64,000 nucleotides of DNA, taken from positions 806,001-870,000 of the forward strand of contig NZ_CP046582.1 of assembly GCF_018141005.1 (NCBI RefSeq), given 5' to 3'. The notes under the pieces are model-generated. The model did no database searches. It was not told the DNA's origin and saw only the letters and a program-made list of their open reading frames with translations. The stretch is from Erwinia sp. E602. Lineage in GTDB: Bacteria > Pseudomonadota > Gammaproteobacteria > Enterobacterales > Enterobacteriaceae. Below are positions 27,422 to 36,507 of this stretch, piece by piece; positions within the stretch are counted from its first letter, which is position 1; each line of letters begins with the position of its first letter. The position numbers and the translations under genes were made by a program.

Positions 27422-28200
27422 CCGCCTGGCAGGAGAGCGGAACGGGGCCGGCACTGGTGCTGCTGCATGGCATCAGCTCCGGCAGCGCCAGCTGGCACAG
27501 GCAGCTGAACGATCCGCAGCTGCAACGTTGCTGCCGCATACTGGCGTGGGACGCCCCCGGATACGGCGACAGCGCTCCCCTGGCGGCAGAAAAACCGACG
27601 GCGGCCTGCTATGCCGGAGCGCTGGCGCGGATGCTCGATGCGGCAGGGGTCGGGCAGGCGGTGGTGGTCGGGCATTCGCTGGGGGCGTTGATCGCCTGTG
27701 CGTTTGCGGTGCGTTACCCGGAACGGGTCAGCCGTCTGGTGCTGGCCGATCCGGCACAGGGATATGGCGGTGCACCGCCTGCAAAGCAGCAGGAGATTAT
27801 TCATCAGCGTCAGCAACAGCTGGCGGGCGGGCTGGAACAGATGGCGCAGCAGCGCGCCCCCGCCTTATTACGCCCGCAGGCCGATGAGTGCGATGTTGCC
27901 ACGGTGGCCAAAGGCATGCGGCGGCTGAACGTGGCGGGCTTTCTGCAGGCGGTCTCGCTGCTGGCGCAGGGTGATATTCACCACTGGCTGGCAGAAATCC
28001 GGCTGCCCGTCGAGGTGTGGTGCGGCGATCGTGATGCGATTACGCCGCCTGCCGGCGCACAGGCGCTGGCTTACCGCTGGGGGGTACCATTTGTGACTAT
28101 TCCCCTGGCCGGCCATGCCAGCTATCTCGACGGCGCGGCGTTTTTCAACCGTCAGCTGCTGAGGCTGTTCACAGGAGAAGGTGATGAATTTACAGATTAA
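27418..28200 (+). CDS. Alpha/beta-fold hydrolase
   Basis: A 260-aa hydrolase. The oxyanion segment LLHGISSGSASWHRQ lies near residue 15, the nucleophile elbow is GHSLG with Ser87, an acid is in CGDRDAITPP near 205 and the His is in AGHASYLDG near 237. After an extradiol dioxygenase, a C–C bond hydrolase of the BphD/MhpC kind is a reasonable guess. An esterase or lactonase is the alternative. ATGA overlap with the cupin; 17-base overlap with the next SDR. Confidence 0.88.
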   Translation: MTAWQESGTGPALVLLHGISSGSASWHRQLNDPQLQRCCRILAWDAPGYGDSAPLAAEKPTAACYAGALARMLDAAGVGQAVVVGHSLGALIACAFAVRYPERVSRLVLADPAQGYGGAPPAKQQEIIHQRQQQLAGGLEQMAQQRAPALLRPQADECDVATVAKGMRRLNVAGFLQAVSLLAQGDIHHWLAEIRLPVEVWCGDRDAITPPAGAQALAYRWGVPFVTIPLAGHASYLDGAAFFNRQLLRLFTGEGDEFTD

Positions 28201-28978
28201 GGGGCGGGTGGCGGTCGTCACCGGTGGCTCCTCCGGTATTGGGTTTGCCACCGTGAAACTGCTGCTGGCGGCAGAGGCAAAAGTCGCCTTCTGCGGCCGC
28301 GATCGGGAGCGGCTGGCCAGTGCCGAGGTGGCGCTGCGCGAGGCGTTCCCTCATGCTGAGATGCTGCCTTACTGCTGTGACGTGCTGGATCCGCAGCAGG
28401 TCGGCCGCTTTGCACAGCAGGTGGGTCGCGAGTTTGGCGCGGTGGATATGCTGATCAACAACGCCGGGCAGGGCTATGTCGCTCACTTTGACGCCACGCC
28501 ACATGAGGCCTGGCTACGGGAGGCGGGGCTGAAACTGTTCGGGGTAATCCACCCGCTGCAGGCGTTTCTGCCACTGCTCGAGCAGTCGGATATCGCGTCT
28601 GTGACCTGCGTGAATTCGCTGCTGGCACGCCAGCCTGAACCGCACATGATCGCCACGTCGGCGGCACGGGCTGCGTTGCTGAATATGACGCTGAACCTGT
28701 CTAACGAGCTGATCGTTAAGGGCGTGCGGATCAATTCGATTTTACTGGGCATGGTGGAGTCCGGCCAGTGGCGTCGTCGCTATCAGCAGCGTCAGGATCC
28801 GGTGCAGAGCTGGGAGGCCTGGACTGCGGAGCTGGCCACAGAACGCGGTATTCCGATGGGGCGGCTGGGGAAACCGGAGGAAGCGGCGCAGGCGTTGCTG
28901 TTCCTGGCTTCACCGCTGGCTTCCTTTACCACCGGTGCCGCGCTGGATGTGTCCGGCGGCTTCGCCCGCCAGCTATAG
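28184..28978 (+). CDS. SDR family protein with non-canonical active site
   Basis: A 264-aa Rossmann protein with intact TGGSSGIG (13–20) and NNAG (92–95). At the catalytic segment the family Tyr-x3-Lys reads Thr158-Ser-Ala-Ala-Arg162, while Ser145 is kept. It may therefore use a different mechanism or have lost dehydrogenase chemistry. The C-terminal GAALDVSGG is ordinary SDR. GTG 28181 and ATG 28184 are adjacent; the ATG after AGGAGAAGG is preferred. It overlaps the hydrolase gene and is 9 bp before the aspartate dehydrogenase. Confidence 0.85.
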   Translation: MNLQIKGRVAVVTGGSSGIGFATVKLLLAAEAKVAFCGRDRERLASAEVALREAFPHAEMLPYCCDVLDPQQVGRFAQQVGREFGAVDMLINNAGQGYVAHFDATPHEAWLREAGLKLFGVIHPLQAFLPLLEQSDIASVTCVNSLLARQPEPHMIATSAARAALLNMTLNLSNELIVKGVRINSILLGMVESGQWRRRYQQRQDPVQSWEAWTAELATERGIPMGRLGKPEEAAQALLFLASPLASFTTGAALDVSGGFARQL

Positions 28979-28987
28979 GGATCGCCG

Positions 28988-29770
28988 ATGAAAAAAATAG
29001 TGTTGATTGGCTACGGCGCGATGGCGCAGGAGCTGATTGCCCGCCTGCCGGAGGGCGTTTGCGTCGGCTGGATTGTGGCACGCGAACACCATCATGCCGC
29101 TATCCGCCTGCGCTTTGGCGGTGAGGTTACTCCCCTGCTGTCGCCCCTTGCGTGCCCGGGAAGGCCCGATCTGGTGCTGGAGTGCGCCAGCCAGCAGGCG
29201 GTTGCTGACTTCGGCCAGGGGGTACTGCAACGCGGCTGGCGGCTGGCGGTGATCTCTACCGGTGCGCTGGCAGACGATGCCCTGTATCGGCGTTTGCGCC
29301 AGGCGGCCAGCGCCGGGGGGGGCCGCCTGACGCTGCTTTCCGGGGCGGTAGCGGGCCTTGACGGGTTGACCAGCGCACGAGAGGGCGGCCTGGATAGCGT
29401 GCTTTATCAGTCCTGTAAAAACCCGCTCAGCTGGCGCGGAAGCCTGGCAGAGACGCTGATCGATCTCGACGCAGTCCGCCATCGGGAGGTGTTTTTTCGC
29501 GGCAGCGCCCGGGAAGCCGCGCTGCGTTTTCCCGCCAATGCCAACGTGGCTGCCACCATTGCGCTGGCGGGGATCGGTTTGGATCGCACACGGGTTGAGC
29601 TGATCGTTGATCCTGACACGCAGTGCAACTGTCACCGCGTCCATGCCGGTGGTGGATTTGGCGAACTGTACCTGGAGATCCACGCTCATCCGCTGCCTTC
29701 CAGTCCGAAAACGTCAATGCTCGCGGCGCTGAGTGCTGTTCAGGCCTGTCGCCAGTTGCTGGATCTCTGA
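28988..29770 (+). CDS. nadX: L-aspartate dehydrogenase family (NadX type)
   Basis: A 260-aa NAD(P)-dependent dehydrogenase. The N-terminus has the dinucleotide motif GYGAMAQ near residue 8. The NadX core is clear: FPANANVAATIALAG (181–195), VDPDTQCNCHRV with the catalytic-type His216, and the C-terminal PSSPKTSMLAALSA. The family converts aspartate to iminoaspartate/oxaloacetate and ammonia, or the reverse. No nadA or nadC is beside it, so a role in NAD synthesis is unlikely; it belongs to the catabolic operon. The true substrate may differ. Confidence 0.85.
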   Translation: MKKIVLIGYGAMAQELIARLPEGVCVGWIVAREHHHAAIRLRFGGEVTPLLSPLACPGRPDLVLECASQQAVADFGQGVLQRGWRLAVISTGALADDALYRRLRQAASAGGGRLTLLSGAVAGLDGLTSAREGGLDSVLYQSCKNPLSWRGSLAETLIDLDAVRHREVFFRGSAREAALRFPANANVAATIALAGIGLDRTRVELIVDPDTQCNCHRVHAGGGFGELYLEIHAHPLPSSPKTSMLAALSAVQACRQLLDL

Positions 29771-29780
29771 AGGAGTCCTC

Positions 29781-31250
29781 ATGGAAAATCTGAAACTCTA
29801 CCTGGCCGGAAGCTGGCGCGAAGGGGGCGGAGAACGCTTCTGCAGTACCTTTCCCGCCGACGGCTCAGTCAATGGCTGGCTGCGGGCTGCCAGTCTGGAG
29901 GATGTGGAGCTGGCGGTACAGGCGGGTGAGCGTGCCTGGCGCGATCCGCACTGGCGCAGCATGCCTGGCCATCAGCGCGCAGCCATTTTACATCGGGCGG
30001 GCGATCTGATCGCCGCACGGCTGGAGCCACTGGCCGAGCTGCAAACCCGCGATAACGGCAAGCCACTGGCGGAAACGCGCGGGCTGGTGGCCAGTGCGGC
30101 AGCCACCGCCCACTACTTTGCCGCCGCCTGTGAGGTGCTCGAGGGGGAATTGCCGCCTCAGCGCAGCCGCGAGGTGATGACCTTCAGCACCTGGGAGCCG
30201 ATCGGGGTGGTAGCGGCTGTCACCCCGTGGAACTCACCGATAGCCAGTGAGATGCAGAAAGTCGCGCCGGCGCTGGCGGCGGGTAACGCGGTAATGCTGA
30301 AACCGGCCGAGGCTACGCCGCTGATGGCACTGCAGCTGGCGGCAATCTTTGAGGAGGCAGGCCTCCCCCCTGGACTGTTCAGCGTGCTGCCGGGTAAGGG
30401 CAGCATTGTGGGTGATGCACTGGTGCGCCACCCGCTGGTGAAAAAAATCTCGTTTACCGGCGGTACCCGCACCGGGCGGGCGCTGGCGCATATTGCGGCC
30501 GACAGGCTGATTGGCACCTCGCTGGAGTTAGGCGGGAAGTCACCCACCATCGTGCTGGCAGATGCAGATATCGAACAGGCGGCGCGGGGGATCTGCTACG
30601 GCATCTTCAGCTCGGCAGGCCAGGCGTGCATTGCCGGTGCGCGGCTGTTTGTGCACCGTTCCGTCTGGCGGCCGCTGCTGGACCGTCTGCTGCAACTGAC
30701 CCGGGGACTGCGCCTCGGGAATCCGCTGCAGGCCGGGATTCATATGGGGCCGCTAATCTCCCCGCAGCACCGGCAGTCAGTTGCTGACTATGTGGCGCTG
30801 GCGCGCCGTGAGGGGGGGGAAATCTTATGTGGCGGTGAGATCCCTGCGGACCCGGCGCTGGCGGCGGGTAACTGGTTCCAGCCGACCATCATCACCGGAT
30901 TAAGCAACGCCGCGCAGGTCTGTCAGGAGGAGATTTTCGGCCCGGTGCTGGTGGCGATGCCGTTTGATGATGAGGAGGCGCTGATCGCCGCGGCCAACCA
31001 TTCGGTCTACGGCCTGGCCGCTGGGATCTGGACGCGGGATGTCACCCGGGCGCTGGCGCTGGCCGCGCGGCTGGAGGCCGGCACGGTGTGGATTAACACC
31101 TACAAAGTATTTTCAGTCTCCACGCCGTTTGGTGGTGTTAAACAGAGCGGCCTCGGGCGGGAAAAAGGGCTACAGGGGCTGCGTGCCTGGATGCAGCAGA
31201 AAAGCATCTATCTGGCCACGGGCCCAACGATCAACCACTGGAGCGATTAA
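29781..31250 (+). CDS. NAD(P)-dependent aldehyde dehydrogenase
   Basis: ALDH superfamily enzyme of 489 aa, full length. Catalytic landmarks are Asn151 (TPWNSP), Lys174 (LKPAEATP), FTGGTRTG for cofactor binding, Glu249 (LELGGKSP) and nucleophile Cys283 (GQACIAG). It oxidises an aldehyde to an acid, plausibly the product of the ThDP enzyme that follows. ATG 29781 is 10 bp after AGGAG; the longer upstream frame overlaps nadX and is unlikely. Confidence 0.93.
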   Translation: MENLKLYLAGSWREGGGERFCSTFPADGSVNGWLRAASLEDVELAVQAGERAWRDPHWRSMPGHQRAAILHRAGDLIAARLEPLAELQTRDNGKPLAETRGLVASAAATAHYFAAACEVLEGELPPQRSREVMTFSTWEPIGVVAAVTPWNSPIASEMQKVAPALAAGNAVMLKPAEATPLMALQLAAIFEEAGLPPGLFSVLPGKGSIVGDALVRHPLVKKISFTGGTRTGRALAHIAADRLIGTSLELGGKSPTIVLADADIEQAARGICYGIFSSAGQACIAGARLFVHRSVWRPLLDRLLQLTRGLRLGNPLQAGIHMGPLISPQHRQSVADYVALARREGGEILCGGEIPADPALAAGNWFQPTIITGLSNAAQVCQEEIFGPVLVAMPFDDEEALIAAANHSVYGLAAGIWTRDVTRALALAARLEAGTVWINTYKVFSVSTPFGGVKQSGLGREKGLQGLRAWMQQKSIYLATGPTINHWSD

Positions 31251-31267
31251 CTGATGGGAAGCAAACG

Positions 31268-32908
31268 ATGAGTGAAACCATTACGGTAGGTGAAGCGCTG
31301 GCCCGCACCCTTGAGCAGTATGGCGTCAGCACGATGTACGGGATTATTTCGATTCACAATTTACCGATCGCCGATGCGGTCGGGCGGCGTGGAAGATTGC
31401 GCTTTGTCACCAGCCGCGGTGAGGCCGGGGCGGTAAGCATGGCGGATGCGCACGGTCGGTTTAGTGGCCTGGGCGTGGCGCTGACCAGCACCGGTTGCGG
31501 TGCCGGCAATGCCGTCGGCGCGCTGTTGGAAGCCGCTAACGCCGGTACGCCGCTGCTGCATATCACCGGCCAGGTGGAGAAAGCATACCTGGATGCCGAC
31601 TGCAGCTTTATCCATGAGGCCCGCGATCAGCTGGGATTTCTGCGCGCCAGCGGCAAGGAGGCGCTGCGCGTGCACTCCCCACAGCAGGCGGTGGCCATGC
31701 TGCACCGGGCGATTCAGCTGGCGCAAACGCCACCCTGTGGCCCGGTTTCGCTGGAAATTCCGATCGATATCCAGAACAGCCGGGTACCGTTAAGTCTGGT
31801 GACCCCCGCCGTGCGGCCGCTGCAGCCCGCATCACCGCCAGCCGACGTGGTGGCGGCGCTGGCACAGCGTCTGCGGGCGGCTCAACGGCCACTGTTGTGG
31901 GTGGGCGGCGGGGCGCTGCAGGCCGCCGATGCGGTACGCCAGCTGGCAGATGCCGGCGTGGCGGTGATCTCCAGCACGCACGGGCGCGGCATCCTGGCTG
32001 ACAGTCACCCGCGCAGCCTGCGGGCATTTCATAACTCCCCGTCTGTTGAGGCGCTGTTGCGCCGCTGCGACCTGACGCTGGTGGCCGGCTCACGGTTGCG
32101 CAGCAACGAAACCCGCAGCTGGACGCTGCCGCTGCCGTCACCGTTGCTGCAGATTGACCTCGACCCTGCTGCCGCCAGCCGTAACTATCCGGCGGACGAG
32201 GTGCTCAGTTATGACTGCGCCGCGCTGCTGAGCGCGCTGGCAGCCATTTATGTCCCCGCTGAACGTCCCGATCCGGCATGGGATCGCGAAATTGCGCAGG
32301 CGGTGAGCGCGGCGGAAACCGATCTGCGCGATCAATGTGGCGTGTATGCCGGGCTGAGCGATGCCGTGGCTGCCGTTCTGCCACCATCGGGCATTTTTGT
32401 CCGTGATATCACCGTATCCGGCAGTCTGTGGGGCAGCCGCTTGCTGCCCACCAGTCGCCCGGGAGCGCGGGTCCATTCGCTGGCCGGGGCGATCGGCATG
32501 GGGCTGCCGATGGCGATTGGTACTGCGCTTGCCAATCCGGAAAGCAGGGTGGTGGCGCTGGTCGGCGACGGTGGCCTGGCGCTGGGGCTTGGCGAGCTGG
32601 CAACCCTGGTGCAGGAAAACGCCAGCGTCACGCTGCTGGTGATGAACGACGGCGGCTATGGCGTGATGCGCGGCATTCAGGATAAGTACTTTGAAGGGCG
32701 GCAGTTTTATAACCGGCTGCATACCCCGGACTTCACGCTGCTGGCCCGGGCGATGGGGCTGAACGCCCGCAGGGTGACGGCCGCGGCCGGTTTTCACGCC
32801 GCGTTGAGTGAGGCGGTGGCGCAGCCAGGCCCGTCGCTGATTGAGGTGGCCATGCAGGAGATCGGCCCGCTGCACTTTGCCGGGCCACCGCAGAAAACAC
32901 TTTACTGA
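31268..32908 (+). CDS. ThDP-dependent decarboxylase/lyase-like enzyme
   Basis: A 546-aa member of the acetolactate synthase/benzoylformate decarboxylase superfamily. The N-terminal pyrimidine domain has the catalytic Glu52 in SRGEAGAVSMADAHGR. The central domain follows (WVGGGALQAADAV). The C-terminal ThDP-binding motif runs from VGDGG to NDGGYG, residues about 430–465. Last gene of the operon, 17 bp after the aldehyde dehydrogenase; a 2-oxo acid decarboxylase feeding that enzyme is the simplest reading. Carboligase activity is also possible. Confidence 0.87.
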   Translation: MSETITVGEALARTLEQYGVSTMYGIISIHNLPIADAVGRRGRLRFVTSRGEAGAVSMADAHGRFSGLGVALTSTGCGAGNAVGALLEAANAGTPLLHITGQVEKAYLDADCSFIHEARDQLGFLRASGKEALRVHSPQQAVAMLHRAIQLAQTPPCGPVSLEIPIDIQNSRVPLSLVTPAVRPLQPASPPADVVAALAQRLRAAQRPLLWVGGGALQAADAVRQLADAGVAVISSTHGRGILADSHPRSLRAFHNSPSVEALLRRCDLTLVAGSRLRSNETRSWTLPLPSPLLQIDLDPAAASRNYPADEVLSYDCAALLSALAAIYVPAERPDPAWDREIAQAVSAAETDLRDQCGVYAGLSDAVAAVLPPSGIFVRDITVSGSLWGSRLLPTSRPGARVHSLAGAIGMGLPMAIGTALANPESRVVALVGDGGLALGLGELATLVQENASVTLLVMNDGGYGVMRGIQDKYFEGRQFYNRLHTPDFTLLARAMGLNARRVTAAAGFHAALSEAVAQPGPSLIEVAMQEIGPLHFAGPPQKTLY

Positions 32909-32910
32909 AA

Positions 32911-32936
32911 ACAGGGGCTGAACGCCTTCAGCCTGT
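32911..32936 (+). terminator. Hairpin at the end of the catabolic operon
   Basis: GGCTGAA, CGCC, TTCAGCC form a perfect 7-bp stem, extended by ACA and TGT across a bulge. No T-run follows, so it may be a 3'-end stabilising or Rho-dependent end rather than an intrinsic terminator. Confidence 0.45.
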
Positions 32937-33008
32937 GAAGGGCTGGAGGCCGCAGGCGCTGCCCTTGTTAATACCGGCAATCGCTACCGGGCGTAAGGCG
33001 GGTGAGGA

Positions 33009-33764
33009 TTAATTACCTGCCGCGATACGCGCCTTAATATGATCGGCCCGCTCCTGTGACGCCGGGTGCGAGTCGAACAGGCTGCCGCCACTGCTGCCGC
33101 CTTCCATCTTCGCCAGTTTCTCAAAGCTGGTTACCAGACCGTTTGGATTCACACCGCGTTTTTTCAGCAGGTCGAATGAATAGTCATCGGCCTGAGTCTC
33201 CTGCGTTTGCGAGAACTGTGCACCGATCAGTTTCTCGCCGAGGTCACCCAGCTGGGACTGCGACAGCGAGGCCGCAACGCCACCGGCGGAGGCGGCGGCG
33301 GTACGCGCGGCGGTGGTGGCATAAGCCAGCTGCATCGCCTTGCGCGAGTGGCCCAGCGCCACGTGGCCCATTTCGTGGCCAACAACCGCTTCAACTTCGT
33401 TGTCGGTCATCAGGTCCATCAGGCCGCTGTAGACGCGAATACAGCCGTTAGCCATCGCCCAGGCGTTAACGTCTTTGGTCAGGTAAACCTTATAGTTGGC
33501 CGGTGTACCGTTAATATTGTCGCCCAGCGAGGCGGCAATTTTATTCAGGCGCTGGGTGTAGGGGCTGCTTGCCGGGGCGACCTGATTCTCCGCGTCCATC
33601 TGCTGACAGGATTTAGCACTGAGCTCTTTGACCTGCTCATCGCTCAGCGTGACCGCCTGAAAAGCCTGTGCGCCAGACTGCATCAGAGCGTTGCTGTCAA
33701 AATTCTGACAGCCAGAAACCAGGGTTGCCAGCGACAACGCGGCAAAGGCGAGACGTTTCTTCAT
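33009..33764 (-). CDS. loiP: Outer-membrane lipoprotein metalloprotease LoiP (YggG)
   Basis: M48-family zinc protease of 251 aa. A lipoprotein signal peptide ends at the lipobox LVSGC (Cys19). The catalytic motif HEMGH lies in VVGHEMGHVALGHS near residue 133, with the downstream Glu ligand in ETQADDYSF and the C-terminal FDSHPASQERADHI. In E. coli it cleaves proteins under low-osmolarity stress and interacts with Era. It is divergent from tktA and convergent with the catabolic operon. Confidence 0.95.
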   Translation of the reverse strand: MKKRLAFAALSLATLVSGCQNFDSNALMQSGAQAFQAVTLSDEQVKELSAKSCQQMDAENQVAPASSPYTQRLNKIAASLGDNINGTPANYKVYLTKDVNAWAMANGCIRVYSGLMDLMTDNEVEAVVGHEMGHVALGHSRKAMQLAYATTAARTAAASAGGVAASLSQSQLGDLGEKLIGAQFSQTQETQADDYSFDLLKKRGVNPNGLVTSFEKLAKMEGGSSGGSLFDSHPASQERADHIKARIAAGN

Positions 33765-33929
33765 TCCAGTTCATCCATTCAGGTAACAAGGTAAAAAAAT
33801 CAGAAAGTTGGCAAAATACGGCTGCGGTAATCGTCCGGCAGTAATCTGAGTTATAGCGCCTGCGGCATTGCTTGCCTAGTCGGGGCATTCTCAAAACGCA
33901 AATAATGTGAGGATTTTTACCTGCCGCGG

Positions 33930-33960
33930 CATGTACATGTTACCCGTATTTCATGTACAT
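33930..33960. promoter_or_regulatory. Paired CATGTACAT palindromes between loiP and tktA
   Basis: CATGTACATG (33930–33939) and CATGTACAT (33952–33960) are each palindromic. They start 22 bp apart, two helical turns, so both face the same side of the DNA. This is an arrangement expected of an operator for a dimeric regulator. The nearest starts are loiP (165 bp) and tktA (92 bp). No known consensus is recognised. Confidence 0.4.
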
Positions 33961-34052
33961 TGATGGGCGACTTTCGTTCTGCTTTGCCTGATAACTCATT
34001 GATTACAATAGGTTGAGAAAGGTGAAGCGTTAAATCCGACCTGGAGTAGAAA

Positions 34053-36044
34053 ATGTCTTCTCGTAAAGAGCTTGCCAACGCCATTCGCGCATTAAGTATG
34101 GATGCGGTGCAAAAAGCCAAATCCGGCCACCCTGGTGCCCCTATGGGTATGGCTGATATCGCCGAAGTCCTGTGGCGTGAATTTCTGAATCACAACCCTA
34201 CAAATCCGCTGTGGGCCGATCGTGACCGCTTCGTGCTGTCTAACGGCCACGGCTCGATGCTGATCTACAGCCTGCTGCACCTCACCGGCTACGATCTGCC
34301 GATTGGCGAACTGGCTAACTTCCGTCAGCTGCACTCCAAAACTCCAGGTCACCCGGAATACGGCTACACCGCCGGCGTTGAAACCACTACCGGTCCGCTG
34401 GGCCAGGGTATTGCTAACGCCGTGGGCTTTGCTATCGCTGAACGCACGCTGGCCGCGCAGTTCAACCGTCCTGGCCACGATGTGGTAGACCATAACACCT
34501 ACGTGTTTATGGGCGACGGCTGCATGATGGAAGGCATCTCTCACGAAGTCTGCTCGCTGGCCGGTACGCTGAAGCTGGGCAAACTGGTGGCGTTCTATGA
34601 TGACAACGGTATCTCTATCGATGGTCATATTGAAGGCTGGTTCACCGACGACACCGCGACCCGCTTCGAGTCTTACGGCTGGCACGTGGTGCGCGGCATT
34701 GACGGTCATGATGCTGAATCGATTAAAAAAGCGGTGGAAGAGGCCAAAGCAGTCACGGATAAACCTTCACTGCTGATGTGCAAAACCATCATCGGTTTCG
34801 GCTCACCAAATAAAGCGGGTACCCATGATTCCCACGGCGCCCCGCTGGGTGACGATGAGATCGCACTGACCCGTAAGCAGCTGGGCTGGAACCACGCGCC
34901 GTTTGAGATCCCACAGGATATCTACGCGCAGTGGGATGCCAAAGAAGCCGGTCAGGCGAAAGAAGCCGCATGGGATGAGAAATTCGCCGCCTACGCGAAA
35001 GCCTTCCCGGAACTGGCCGCCGAGTTCAAGCGCCGCGTCAACAATGAGCTGCCGGCAAACTGGGCTGAAGAGTCACAGAAATTCGTTGAACAGCTGCAGG
35101 CTAACCCGGCGAAAATCGCCAGCCGTAAAGCCTCTCAGAACGCCATCGAAGCCTTCGGTAAGCTGCTGCCAGAGTATCTGGGCGGTTCCGCTGACCTGGC
35201 ACCAAGCAACCTGACCATGTGGTCCGGTTCTAAGCCAATCAATGAAGACGCTGCGGGTAACTATATCCATTACGGCGTGCGCGAATTCGGTATGACCGCG
35301 ATCGCCAACGGTATTACCCTGCACGGTGGTTTCCTGCCGTACACCGCGACCTTCCTGATGTTCGTTGAATATGCGCGTAACGCCGTGCGTATGGCCGCGC
35401 TGATGAAGATCCAGCAGGTGATGGTTTACACCCACGACTCGATCGGTCTGGGCGAAGATGGCCCGACTCACCAGCCGGTTGAGCAGCTGGCCAGCCTGCG
35501 CGTGACCCCGAACATGAGCACCTGGCGTCCGTGTGACCAGGTTGAATCAGCGATTGCCTGGAAATACGCTATCGAGCGTAAAGACGGCCCGACCGCGCTG
35601 ATCCTCTCACGTCAGAACCTGGCACAGCAGGATCGTACCGCTGAGCAGCTGGCTAACGTGGCCCGCGGTGCTTATGTGCTGAAAGACAGCGAAGGTACGC
35701 CTGAGCTGATCCTGATTGCAACCGGTTCTGAAGTTGAGCTGGCAACCGGCGCTTACGATAAGCTGACCGCGGAAGGCCGTAAGGTGCGCGTGGTCTCCAT
35801 GCCGTCTACCGATGCCTTCGACAAGCAGGATGCGGCCTACCGTGAATCCGTGCTGCCGAAAGCCGTCAGCGCGCGCGTGGCCATTGAAGCGGGCATCGCG
35901 GATTACTGGTTCAAATACACCGGCCTGAACGGTGCTATCGTCGGTATGACCAGCTTCGGTGAGTCTGCACCGGCCGAGCAGCTGTTTGACCTGTTTGGCT
36001 TCACCGTGGATAACGTGGTCGCTAAAGCCAAAGAACTGCTGTAA
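34053..36044 (+). CDS. tktA: Transketolase 1
   Basis: ThDP enzyme of the non-oxidative pentose phosphate pathway, 663 aa as in E. coli. Landmarks: [18 protein letters not shown] at the start, [12 protein letters not shown], the ThDP/Mg motif [12 protein letters not shown] near residue 154, [11 protein letters not shown], and the second-domain signature with the catalytic Glu in [14 protein letters not shown] near residue 410. In E. coli tktA lies next to loiP; here it is also next to epd, making a compact sugar-phosphate block. Confidence 0.98.
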   Translation: MSSRKELANAIRALSMDAVQKAKSGHPGAPMGMADIAEVLWREFLNHNPTNPLWADRDRFVLSNGHGSMLIYSLLHLTGYDLPIGELANFRQLHSKTPGHPEYGYTAGVETTTGPLGQGIANAVGFAIAERTLAAQFNRPGHDVVDHNTYVFMGDGCMMEGISHEVCSLAGTLKLGKLVAFYDDNGISIDGHIEGWFTDDTATRFESYGWHVVRGIDGHDAESIKKAVEEAKAVTDKPSLLMCKTIIGFGSPNKAGTHDSHGAPLGDDEIALTRKQLGWNHAPFEIPQDIYAQWDAKEAGQAKEAAWDEKFAAYAKAFPELAAEFKRRVNNELPANWAEESQKFVEQLQANPAKIASRKASQNAIEAFGKLLPEYLGGSADLAPSNLTMWSGSKPINEDAAGNYIHYGVREFGMTAIANGITLHGGFLPYTATFLMFVEYARNAVRMAALMKIQQVMVYTHDSIGLGEDGPTHQPVEQLASLRVTPNMSTWRPCDQVESAIAWKYAIERKDGPTALILSRQNLAQQDRTAEQLANVARGAYVLKDSEGTPELILIATGSEVELATGAYDKLTAEGRKVRVVSMPSTDAFDKQDAAYRESVLPKAVSARVAIEAGIADYWFKYTGLNGAIVGMTSFGESAPAEQLFDLFGFTVDNVVAKAKELL

Positions 36045-36507
36045 TCCTCTGAGCTGCCGTTTACCGGTAGTTATCAGACAAGGCGCTGCATTGCAGCGCC
36101 TTTTTTTACCTCTGCCCCTTTCAGCGATCTGCGCTATGTCCGGTTCAGGGGGGGGCGTTGCCTGCATGATGACTGCACCCTGCCGCCAGCGGCGTGGTTC
36201 AGGGGATGGCAGAGCCTGATCCCGCCTTTTTCCTGCTGATGAACCTTGCGTGATTATCGGATAAATTTTACGCGTTAAAACTCTTTTTTGTGACGCAGAT
36301 CCAATCTTTAGCAGGTAGTTGACCCCCACTATTCCTATCGGCATTGATTTTTATTACTCTAGCTGAACCGTTTCAGTCGTGACAAATGAAATGACCGGCG
36401 GCAAGGCAGATGTTTCTGTAATATAAGAATTCCCTGTACAAATTGCGGCAGCTGGCTCAGGCTATTCTCCCAATTCAGACTAATGGTGAATTTTTAGCAG
36501 GGGTACT
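36045..36507. other. tktA–epd intergenic region
   Basis: About 460 bp. It contains the tktA terminator near its left end. The remainder is AT-richer than the genes and presumably carries the epd–pgk–fbaA promoter. In E. coli several cmt/ygg genes lie between tktA and epd; none is present here. Confidence 0.6.
36080..36107 (+). terminator. tktA terminator
   Basis: GGCGCTGC, a short ATT loop and GCAGCGCC, followed by seven T residues, about 40 bp after the tktA stop codon. Strong intrinsic terminator. Confidence 0.92.

Noticed and set aside
20181..32908. Match to the indole-3-acetate (iac) degradation cluster
   Set aside because: iac clusters carry an acyl-CoA dehydrogenase-like IacA, flavin reductase and MarR regulator, none of which is present here.
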